A stretch of 24,158 bases of DNA, taken from the NCBI GenBank assembly GCA_023442085.1, contig JAEZMT010000442.1, positions 1-24,158 of the forward strand, written 5' to 3'. Both the position numbers and the translations under genes were made by a program. This DNA is from Pseudomonadota bacterium. Lineage in GTDB: Bacteria; Pseudomonadota; Alphaproteobacteria; Rhizobiales; Xanthobacteraceae. The notes under the pieces were generated by a model, which saw nothing but the letters and a program-made list of their open reading frames with translations, ran no database searches and was not told where the DNA came from. This document shows, piece after piece, positions 15,162 through 21,374 of the stretch (its first letter is position 1; the number at the start of each line of letters is the position of its first letter).

Positions 15162-16412
15162 TCAGAGGGCTGCGACGAGGCGCTTCAGCACCTCCTCGCA
15201 GGTGGGCAGATCCTGGACCAGCGCGACGCGCAGGAACCCGGCGGAGGGGTTGGCGCCGGTGAAGTCGCGGCGGGCGAGATAGCCGCCGGGCACCGTGCGC
15301 AGTCCCTGCTCGCGCCACAGCTTCACCGCCGCCGCCTCGCCGCCCGTGAGGCGGTCGTCGGCAAGGTGGGACACGTCGAGCCACAGGAAGAAGCCGCCGC
15401 CGGGCCGCTCATAGCCGAAGCGGCCGGCGAGCATGCGGTCGGCGAGGTCGAACTTCGCGGCATAGAGGTCACGGGAGCGGGTGACGTGGGCCTCGTCTTC
15501 CAGCGCGGCCACAGCCACCGCCTGCAGCGGCTCCGGCACCTGCGGTGCGGCGACCCAGCGGAAGGCCAGGAAATCCTTGAGAAACGCCGGATCTCCGGCG
15601 CAGAAGCCGCAGCGCAGGCCGGGCAGGGACGAGCGCTTGGACAGGGAGTTGAACGCCACGACGCGGGAGAGATCCGTGCCGGCGACTTCAAGAATGCCGG
15701 CCGGCTTTTCCGCGCCCAGATAGATTTCCGAATAGCACTCGTCCGAGAACAGGAAGGCGCCGTTGCGCCGCGCCAGCTCCAGCGCCTTGCCGAGATAGTC
15801 GGCCGAGGCGATGGCGCCCTGCGGATTGGCGGGGGAGGCGATGTAAAGGGCGACCGTGCGCTTCAGCAGGTCCGGATCGAGCGCGTCGAGGTCCGGAAGC
15901 CAGCCGCTTTCCTTCGTGGTCGGCATCACCACCGCCTCGCAGCCGGCGGCCTCGGCGCCCGCGGCATAGGCGGCGTAGAACGGGTTGGGCAGCAGCATGG
16001 CCGGCTTGCCATTGGCGCCCTTCGCGGGATCGGCCAGGCGCTGGGCGACGATGGCGGCGGAGAACAGGCCCTCGCGGGAGCCATTCAGCGCCAGCACTTC
16101 GCGATCGGCATCGAGCGGCTTCGCCAGTTTGTAGCGCTGCGCCAGCCAGCTGGCGGCCGCGGCGCGGAAGGTCGGGGTGCCCTCGGCACGCGGATAGCGG
16201 CCGAAACCCGAGAGATTGCTGGTGAGGACGGGGCCGACGAAATCTGGCATGGCGTGCTGCGGTTCGCCCACGGCGGCGCTCAGCGGCTGGCGCCCGGGCT
16301 CGATCCCCGCAAGGAGGTCGGCAAGCCGGATGAAGGGCGAGCGGCGGTCTTCCGGGGGAGCGGCGGGAGCGGGTGGCACGGCTTTGCGGTCTTTTCTGGC
16401 GGACTTCGTCAT
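15162..16412 (-). CDS. Class I/II PLP-dependent aminotransferase (substrate uncertain, DapC-like)
   Basis: A fold-type I aminotransferase of 416 residues. The PLP-binding pattern is complete: GSREGLF near 111-117 (phosphate-binding loop), SPANPQG (193-199, Asn195 to the pyridine ring O3'), DECYSEIY (224-231, Asp224 and Tyr227), and the Schiff-base Lys259 in NSLSKRSSLPGLRCGF. An Arg in FLRVALV near the C-terminus should bind the substrate carboxylate. The sequence style resembles N-succinyldiaminopimelate aminotransferases (DapC), which would suit a neighbourhood of peptidoglycan genes, but substrate cannot be read from motifs alone. The ATG at 16412 follows GGGGCGG. The first 20 residues are Lys/Pro/Ala-rich and probably disordered. 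ftsK begins 14 nt downstream and ribF ends 56 nt upstream, so it sits inside the minus-strand gene run. Confidence 0.9.
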   Translation of the reverse strand: MTKSARKDRKAVPPAPAAPPEDRRSPFIRLADLLAGIEPGRQPLSAAVGEPQHAMPDFVGPVLTSNLSGFGRYPRAEGTPTFRAAAASWLAQRYKLAKPLDADREVLALNGSREGLFSAAIVAQRLADPAKGANGKPAMLLPNPFYAAYAAGAEAAGCEAVVMPTTKESGWLPDLDALDPDLLKRTVALYIASPANPQGAIASADYLGKALELARRNGAFLFSDECYSEIYLGAEKPAGILEVAGTDLSRVVAFNSLSKRSSLPGLRCGFCAGDPAFLKDFLAFRWVAAPQVPEPLQAVAVAALEDEAHVTRSRDLYAAKFDLADRMLAGRFGYERPGGGFFLWLDVSHLADDRLTGGEAAAVKLWREQGLRTVPGGYLARRDFTGANPSAGFLRVALVQDLPTCEEVLKRLVAAL

Positions 16413-16434
16413 CCGCCCCAGAATGGGACCAGCC

Positions 16435-16458
16435 GGTTAAGGTGTGGCTAACTTAACC
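16435..16458. promoter_or_regulatory. TTAA-centred inverted repeat upstream of the aminotransferase gene
   Basis: GGTTAAG (16435-16441) and CTTAACC (16452-16458) are a perfect 7-bp inverted repeat around a 10-nt spacer, in the 56-bp gap between ribF and the aminotransferase start. TTAA is rare in this GC-rich window. It could be an operator or an mRNA hairpin; there is no T run for a terminator. Confidence 0.45.
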
Positions 16459-16468
16459 CGGCGATCCG

Positions 16469-17422
16469 TCAGACTTTATGCCCCAGCACCTCGCGCGCCT
16501 GCCGCGCATCGGCCTTGATCTGCGCGACAAGCGCATCAATGCCGTCGAACTTCAGCTCCGGCCGGATGTAGGCGTGGAATTCCACCTCCAGCGACTGGCC
16601 GTAGAGATCGCCGGAATAATCGAATAGATGGACTTCCAGGAGCGCCCGGCCGTTGTCGAAGGTGGGGCGCCGCCCGTAATTCGCCACGCCGTCGAACTGG
16701 CCGGCTGGCGTGACGGCGCGCACGGCGTAGATGCCGAACGCCAGTTCCAGATCCTGCGGCAAGGCGAGGTTGGCGGTGGGAAAGCCGATGGTGCGGCCGC
16801 GCTTGTCGCCGTGGATCACCTCGGCCGTCACCGCGAAGGGCCGCCCCAGCATGTGGGCAGCGTGGCCCACCTGCCCCGCCGCCAGCGCCTTGCGCACGGC
16901 GGTGGAGGAAATCGCGTCGTTCTCGTCGCGCATGGGCTCGACCACGGTGACCGCGAAGCCGTGCCGTTCTCCAGCCTCCTTCAGGAAGGCGGGCGAGCCG
17001 GCGCGATGACGGCCGAAGTGGAAGTCGAAACCCACGGCGATCCCGGCCACGCCGTAGCGGCCCACCAGCACCTCGCGGACGAAATCTTCCGCCTCCATGG
17101 CGGCAAGGGCGGCGTCAAATTCGAGCACGATCGCCCCGTCGAGGCCGCTGTCGGCGATGTAGCGCAGTTTTTCCGCCGCCGGAGTCAGGCGGAAGGGCGC
17201 GGCGGCGGGATTGAAGAAGGTGCGCGGGTGCGGCTCGAAGGTCAGCGCCAGCGCCGGCCCGCCCGTCTCCGCCGCCATGGTCCGCGCCGCCGCGAATACC
17301 GCCTGATGTCCGCGATGCACGCCATCGAAATTGCCGATGGCGATGACGGGCCGCGCCAGCGCCGGCGGCAGGGGCTGGGCGCCGCGCACCAGCACGAAAT
17401 CAGGGGGGAGAGACACGGTCAT
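16469..17422 (-). CDS. ribF: Bifunctional riboflavin kinase / FMN adenylyltransferase
   Basis: RibF converts riboflavin to FMN and then FAD in the cytosol. The 317-residue length is typical. The N-terminal adenylyltransferase half has the nucleotidyl transferase motif GNFDGVHRGHQ (30-40), FEPHPRTFF (62-70), GFDFHFGRHRAG (131-142) and ISSTAVRKAL (171-180). The C-terminal kinase half has VIHGDKRGRTIGFPTANL (202-219), VANYGRRPTF (246-255) and EVHLFDYSGDLYG (263-275). The preferred ATG at 17422 begins the family N-terminus, although its ribosome site is weak; a GTG at 17479 would add 19 basic residues. Both catalytic halves look complete. FAD is needed by MnmG in this window, but that link is generic. 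The upstream neighbour is the HAD hydrolase, a common pairing in this order. Confidence 0.95.
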   Translation of the reverse strand: MTVSLPPDFVLVRGAQPLPPALARPVIAIGNFDGVHRGHQAVFAAARTMAAETGGPALALTFEPHPRTFFNPAAAPFRLTPAAEKLRYIADSGLDGAIVLEFDAALAAMEAEDFVREVLVGRYGVAGIAVGFDFHFGRHRAGSPAFLKEAGERHGFAVTVVEPMRDENDAISSTAVRKALAAGQVGHAAHMLGRPFAVTAEVIHGDKRGRTIGFPTANLALPQDLELAFGIYAVRAVTPAGQFDGVANYGRRPTFDNGRALLEVHLFDYSGDLYGQSLEVEFHAYIRPELKFDGIDALVAQIKADARQAREVLGHKV

Positions 17423-17541
17423 CGGCGGGCGCAAGCCTTGCCTTGGTGTTCTGCGGAATGCCCGGAACCTCGGCGGCACCGGGACAGGATATTCGGCCTT
17501 CGGGATCGGTCAAACCGCACGCCGGTTCAAGGGGTGAACGG

Positions 17542-18435
17542 CTACCACGCGAGGCGGGGCATGACGCCGCGCGGATGGGCGTGGCCGGTGAAGAGGTCTG
17601 CGAGGGATTCGGTGTCGGGGATGGCGCCGTCGATGGATTTCAGCTCCTGCGCATGGATGCCGCCGGAGATGAAGAGGCTGTCGAAGCCGGCATCGTTGGC
17701 GCCGGCGATGTCGGTTCGCAGCGCGTCGCCGATGCCGAGCACGCGGTTTCGCTCCACCGCCTCGCCGCGGATCACCTCGGCGCGGGCAAAGGCGGTGTCG
17801 TAGATGGGCCGGTAAGGCTTGCCGCACCAATAGGCCTTGCCGCCGATCTGCTCATAGGCCTGCGCGATGGCGCCGGCGCAGAAGATGAGCTTGTCGCCGC
17901 GCTCGACTACGAGATCGGGATTGGCGCAGATGAAGGGCAGCTCCCGTGCCTTCATTGCGGCGAGTGCGTCGGCATAATCCTCCGGCGTCTCCACGTCGTC
18001 GTTAAGGAGGCCGGTGCAGACCACGAGGTCCGCCTCCTCAAGCGAGGCGAGGGTGAGGTCCAGCCCGTCGAACGTGCCCACGTCCCGCGGGGGGCCGAGG
18101 TGATGGATACGGGCGCCGGGCCGTGCCTCCAGCATGTCGCGCGTCACGTCGCCGGAAGTGACGATGGCGTCATAGGCCGAGCGCGGCACGCCGAGGCCGT
18201 CCAGCATGCCCATTATGAAACGGTTGGGGCGGGGCGCGTTGGAAACCAGCACCACGGTCGCGCCGCCGGCCCGCGCCTTCGTCAGCGCCTCGCAGGCGGC
18301 GGGAAAGGCGGCGACGCCGTTGTGCAGAACCCCCCACACGTCGCAGAGAATCAGGTCGTAGTCACCGGAGAATGCGGAGAGGCCCTCCACCAGCGGCGGG
18401 GCGTGCAGGGGGTGGCGGGTGCCGGTCTCGGCCAT
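17542..18435 (-). CDS. Class IIA HAD-family hydrolase (TIGR01459-like)
   Basis: A 297-residue haloacid-dehalogenase-superfamily protein with the C2a cap, like NagD and 4-nitrophenylphosphatases. HAD motif I is DVWGVLHNG (32-40), with Asp32 as nucleophile. The usual second acid (DxD) is replaced by Trp34, which is characteristic of this alphaproteobacterial subfamily. Motif II is VSNAPRP (64-70), the catalytic lysine is in CGKPYRPIYD (204-213, Lys206), and motif III/IV is GIGDALRTDIAGA (235-247). The substrate is not known. ATG 18435 is chosen because GGAGA lies about 6 nt upstream; two earlier in-frame starts exist (18447, 18468). It lies between murD and ribF, and in Hyphomicrobiales this family is often found beside ribF, which suggests, but does not prove, a role with phosphorylated cofactors. 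Confidence 0.9.
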   Translation of the reverse strand: MAETGTRHPLHAPPLVEGLSAFSGDYDLILCDVWGVLHNGVAAFPAACEALTKARAGGATVVLVSNAPRPNRFIMGMLDGLGVPRSAYDAIVTSGDVTRDMLEARPGARIHHLGPPRDVGTFDGLDLTLASLEEADLVVCTGLLNDDVETPEDYADALAAMKARELPFICANPDLVVERGDKLIFCAGAIAQAYEQIGGKAYWCGKPYRPIYDTAFARAEVIRGEAVERNRVLGIGDALRTDIAGANDAGFDSLFISGGIHAQELKSIDGAIPDTESLADLFTGHAHPRGVMPRLAW

Positions 18436-18472
18436 CGGTCTCTCCATTGTGCGGCGCACAGGTGCCACGGAA

Positions 18473-18491
18473 GGCCTTGAATCACAAGGCC
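18473..18491. other. Hairpin between murD and the HAD hydrolase gene
   Basis: GGCCTTG (18473-18479), loop AATCA, CAAGGCC (18485-18491) is a perfect 7-bp stem. A second GC-only palindrome (GCGGCC-GG-GGCCGC) follows directly on the murD side. Both lie in the 107-bp gap after murD. Neither has a T run, so termination is not assured; RNA processing or attenuation are alternatives. Confidence 0.45.
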
Positions 18492-18542
18492 GGGCGGCCG
18501 GGGCCGCGCTCTCGCAGGTCGGCGGATGAAACGCGGGCCGGA

Positions 18543-20096
18543 TCAGGGATGCCCCTTGCCGGGGTGACCACCGGGATGGCCGCCCGGATGCCCGCCATGC
18601 CCCCCCATGCCATGGGGATGCCCGCCGCCATGGGGATTTCCGTGCGGATGGCCGCCGCCCTTCGGCGGCTCCTTCTGCGCCACCGGCGTGGTGGACCGCG
18701 TGCGGGCCTCTATGCCGGGCAGCCCCTGGACCAAAGTGCGGAAGGCGTCGCCCCGCACCTCGAAATTAGGATACTGGTCGAAGCTGGCGCAGGCAGGGGA
18801 GAGCAGCACCACCGCATCCGCGCGGCCGGAGGCCTCGGCATCCCGCGCGGCGGCTTCCACCGCCTTGTCGAGGGTGCCGACGATCTCGTGGGGCACCGTG
18901 TTCCCCAGCGTCGCGGCGAAATCCTGCGCCGCCTCGCCGATGAGATAGGCCTTGGCGACGCGATCGAAGAAGGGAGCGAGCGGCGCAATGCCGCCGGCCT
19001 TGGGCTTGCCGCCGGCAATCCAGAAAATGTCGGTGAAGCTCGTCAGCGCGCGCTCGGCGGCGTCCGCATTGGTCGCCTTGGAATCGTTGACAAACAGCAC
19101 CTTGCCCTTGTTGCCCACCTCTTCCATGCGGTGGGCGAGGCCGGGGAAGCGCTTCATAGCGACCGCGATCACCTCGGGCGCGACGCCGAGCGCCCGGCAG
19201 GCGGCATAGGCGGCGGCGGCGTTCTGGGCATTGTGGGTGCCCCGCAGGGAGCCGATGCCCCCGAGGGGCAGGCGGAACACCTCGGCCCCGCCTTCAGACA
19301 CCACCAGCGTCTCGCCCTCGCGCCAGATGCCATCGGGCAGGGGCCGCTTCACCGAAATCCGCACCACATGCTTGCCGGCACGCTCGGCGCGGTCAGCCAT
19401 GGCGGCGGAGAAATCGTCGTCCACGCCCACCACGGCGGTGCCGGTCTGCTCGACGCCAGTGACGAGGCGTTCCTTCACGGCCGCGTAGTTTTCAAGCGTG
19501 CCGTGGCGGTCGAGGTGGTCCGGGGTGATGTTCAGCATCACGCCCACGGAGGGATCGAGGCTGGGCGCGAGATCGATCTGGTAGGAAGAGCACTCCACCA
19601 CATGCACGCGGCCGGGCCTCGGCGGGGCGAGGGAGAGGATGGCGGTGCCGATGTTGCCGCCCATCTGCACGTCGCGACCGGCGATGCGCAGGATGTGGGT
19701 GATGAGCGCGGTGGTTGTGGACTTGCCGTTGGTGCCGGTGATGGCCACGAACGGCGAGCGTCGCGCGATGGCCTGCCGCTCGCGGCAGAACAGCTCGATG
19801 TCGCCGATGATCTCGACCCCCGCCGCCTGCGCCATCTTCACCGACCAGTGCGGCTCGGGATGGGTCAGCGGCACGCCGGGGGCGAGGACCAGGGCCTGGA
19901 CGATGGTCCAGTCGATGTCGTGGAGATCCTGCACGAGGATGCCCGCCTCACCGGCCTTGCGGCGCGAGGCTTCGGAATCATCATAGGCGACGACGGTGGC
20001 GCCGCCGGCCTTGAGCGCTTCTGCGGTGGCAAGGCCCGAGCCACCCAGCCCGAAAAGGGCGACGGTTGCATCCTTGAAGACGGTGACGGGGATCAT
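18543..20096 (-). CDS. murD: UDP-N-acetylmuramoylalanine--D-glutamate ligase with a His-rich C-terminal tail
   Basis: MurD adds D-glutamate to UDP-MurNAc-L-Ala with ATP in the cytosol. The catalytic part is complete: a Rossmann-like N-terminus (VALFGLGGSGLATAEAL, 12-28), the ATP loop GTNGKSTTT (121-129), ECSSYQID (168-175), NITPDHLDRHGT (189-200) with Lys208 in AVKERLV as the likely carbamylated lysine, and the C-domain NDSKATNADAAERAL and LSPACASFDQ. The protein is 517 residues, about 50 longer than usual. The excess is a tail from about residue 475: Lys-Glu-Pro-Pro-Lys followed by Gly/His/Pro repeats with 10 histidines and no cysteine. The start at ATG 20096 fits the family; the ribosome site is weak. 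Upstream is a divergent region; downstream is the HAD gene, not ftsW-murG as in most dcw clusters. Confidence 0.95.
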   Translation of the reverse strand: MIPVTVFKDATVALFGLGGSGLATAEALKAGGATVVAYDDSEASRRKAGEAGILVQDLHDIDWTIVQALVLAPGVPLTHPEPHWSVKMAQAAGVEIIGDIELFCRERQAIARRSPFVAITGTNGKSTTTALITHILRIAGRDVQMGGNIGTAILSLAPPRPGRVHVVECSSYQIDLAPSLDPSVGVMLNITPDHLDRHGTLENYAAVKERLVTGVEQTGTAVVGVDDDFSAAMADRAERAGKHVVRISVKRPLPDGIWREGETLVVSEGGAEVFRLPLGGIGSLRGTHNAQNAAAAYAACRALGVAPEVIAVAMKRFPGLAHRMEEVGNKGKVLFVNDSKATNADAAERALTSFTDIFWIAGGKPKAGGIAPLAPFFDRVAKAYLIGEAAQDFAATLGNTVPHEIVGTLDKAVEAAARDAEASGRADAVVLLSPACASFDQYPNFEVRGDAFRTLVQGLPGIEARTRSTTPVAQKEPPKGGGHPHGNPHGGGHPHGMGGHGGHPGGHPGGHPGKGHP

Positions 20097-20141
20097 GGCG
20101 GTAAAATCGTCCGTTGCGGCAATGCAGTCCGGGCATCCGTC

Positions 20142-20178
20142 TAGAGCATGATGCGAAAAAGTGCGAACCCCTTTCGCA
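20142..20178. repeat. Partial rhizobial REP-like palindromic element
   Basis: The stretch begins TAGAGCATGATGCGAAAAAG and continues to CCCCTTTCGCA. It matches the style of the abundant Hyphomicrobiales intergenic repeat that begins AGAGCATGATxCxGAAAAGTG and closes with GATCATGCTC. TGCGAAA (20152-20158) pairs with TTTCGCA (20172-20178). The closing ATCATGCTCT arm is missing, so this is a fragment or decayed copy, 46 nt upstream of the murD start. Recognition is from memory of the family. Confidence 0.6.
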
Positions 20179-20232
20179 GGCAGATTTCCAGATGAGGCCA
20201 CCTTAAGGGAAATCCCCTGCTTGCCCGATTCG

Positions 20233-20252
20233 ACATTCATACTATTGAATGT
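20233..20252. promoter_or_regulatory. Candidate operator (ATTC-N8-GAAT dyad) upstream of the DUF2892 gene
   Basis: ACATTCA-TACTAT-TGAATGT is a perfect 7-bp inverted repeat with a 6-nt centre; its core is ATTC-N8-GAAT. That core is the form I recall for the operator of SqrR, an ArsR-family persulfide sensor related to BigR and YgaV. It lies about 87 nt before the DUF2892 start, and TTGCCC (20221-20226) with TATTGA inside the dyad could be promoter boxes. A role as repressor site is inference. Confidence 0.55.
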
Positions 20253-20338
20253 TGAGGAGGGGACGGCCGGGACTGCCGCACCGGATTGGCCCCGCCGATG
20301 TGCCCGCTGCACTTGCAGGCTGGAACTGGGAGATCGAG

Positions 20339-20557
20339 ATGGTCGCGAACGTGGGTGGAATTGACCGGGTGCTGCGCTTCATCGCCGGGGTCGTGCTGAT
20401 CCTGGTGCCGTTCGTGGCTCCCTCCGTGCCGGCTTTGGCCGGGCTCGGCAACTGGACCTGGCTGATCGGCGCCGTGGGCGTGGTGATGCTGCTCACCGCC
20501 GCCTTCCGCTTCTGCCCAGCCTATCCGCTGCTGGGGATCAATACCTGCCCGCGGTGA
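20339..20557 (+). CDS. Small DUF2892 inner-membrane protein (YgaP transmembrane-domain type)
   Basis: A 72-residue membrane protein of the DUF2892 family, the domain that forms the membrane part of the rhodanese YgaP in enterobacteria and that often stands alone near sulfur-related genes. The N-terminus NVGGIDRVLRFIAGVVLIL (4-22) and the C-terminal FRFCPAYPLLGINTC (56-70) are the family signature, including Cys59 and Cys70. Two membrane helices are expected at about 12-28 and 41-56. The ATG at 20339 has GGGAGA about 6 nt upstream; an earlier in-frame ATG at 20249 would add 30 residues without family similarity. It is divergent from murD. The dyad at 20233-20252 suggests control by an ArsR-type repressor, not encoded here. 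The exact molecular role is unknown. Confidence 0.88.
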   Translation: MVANVGGIDRVLRFIAGVVLILVPFVAPSVPALAGLGNWTWLIGAVGVVMLLTAAFRFCPAYPLLGINTCPR

Positions 20558-20732
20558 GGGGCGCCGCCACCCCGCCGCGCTTCGATCTGACGTTACGTTG
20601 GGATTTCGCAACAGGTAGGGGATTGAGCTTCCCACACGGTCAGGTTTCATGGCAACCTGCAACGATCGGTTGCTCATGCGTGCCTCGACTCCCCAAGGGT
20701 GTCTTGTTCCATAGGAAAGGGGCGAGTTTGTC

Positions 20733-21368
20733 ATGAACCTTGACCGTCTCAAGGAATCCTACCGCCTGCTGCAACCTTCAACCTGGCGTTGGTTCTTCTT
20801 AACTGCGACCAACAAGGAATATGCGCCGCTATTCAACCAGCTTGCCCTCTCGAACGAGGACCGGTTCAAGAATCCGGTGCCGTGGTTCGCCTGGAAAAGC
20901 TTTCCCGTCCTCGCGGAAGAGCTGCGCGCGCGGTCCGGCCGCCAGTTGCTGGAATGGGGGTCGGGGGCGTCGACCGCTTACTATGTGCGCAACGGCATGG
21001 TCGTCATCGCCTACGAGCATGTCTCCGAATGGGCGGGCATGCTGCGGAAGTCGCTGGAGGCCATGAAGCTGAAGGCCGACATCCGCGTGTCGGAGCCCAG
21101 CGCCTACGCACGGCCGGACGTGGACCCCGGCGCGTTCTCGGTCTTTGTCATTGACGGCCGCGAGCGCGCGGCCTGCGCCCTGTGGCTCGCGGAGGCGATC
21201 GAGGCGGGCCGCATCGGCCCGGGCACGCTCATCATCTTCGACGATTCCCAGCGCGATCGCTACGCGGATGCGATCGCTACGCTGGGGCGGCTGTCGTCGC
21301 GCCACACCACCTTCACCGGCCCCACCTCGTTGGACCTCGACAAGGCGACGACCTTCTTCTGGGTCTGA
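20733..21368 (+). CDS. SAM-dependent methyltransferase-like protein
   Basis: A 211-residue soluble protein with a class I methyltransferase-like fold. The glycine-rich motif I is LLEWGSGASTAYY (72-84), with an acidic residue opening the loop. Post-I is VVIAYEHVSEWAGML (90-104), where Glu95 would contact the ribose of SAM. VFVIDGRERAACA (137-149) is the motif IV-like acidic strand, and LIIFDDSQRDRYADA (166-180) carries the Asp-Asp-x-x-Arg-x-x-Tyr pattern seen in several sugar or small-molecule methyltransferase families. The N-terminal 50 residues have no motif I recognise. Substrate is unknown, and loss of methyltransferase activity is possible. The ATG at 20733 has GAG 6 nt upstream and AAAGGGG further back. 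It lies alone on + between DUF2892 (175 nt away) and the convergent mraY (6 nt away), interrupting the mur gene run. Confidence 0.72.
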   Translation: MNLDRLKESYRLLQPSTWRWFFLTATNKEYAPLFNQLALSNEDRFKNPVPWFAWKSFPVLAEELRARSGRQLLEWGSGASTAYYVRNGMVVIAYEHVSEWAGMLRKSLEAMKLKADIRVSEPSAYARPDVDPGAFSVFVIDGRERAACALWLAEAIEAGRIGPGTLIIFDDSQRDRYADAIATLGRLSSRHTTFTGPTSLDLDKATTFFWV

Positions 21369-21374
21369 GGCCCC

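Noticed and set aside
12601..15282. Very long open frame (893 codons) on + opposite ftsK
   Set aside because: It is the antisense shadow of ftsK in GC-rich DNA: composition is His/Gly/Ala/Asp-rich with no family motifs, while the minus strand has full FtsK motifs.
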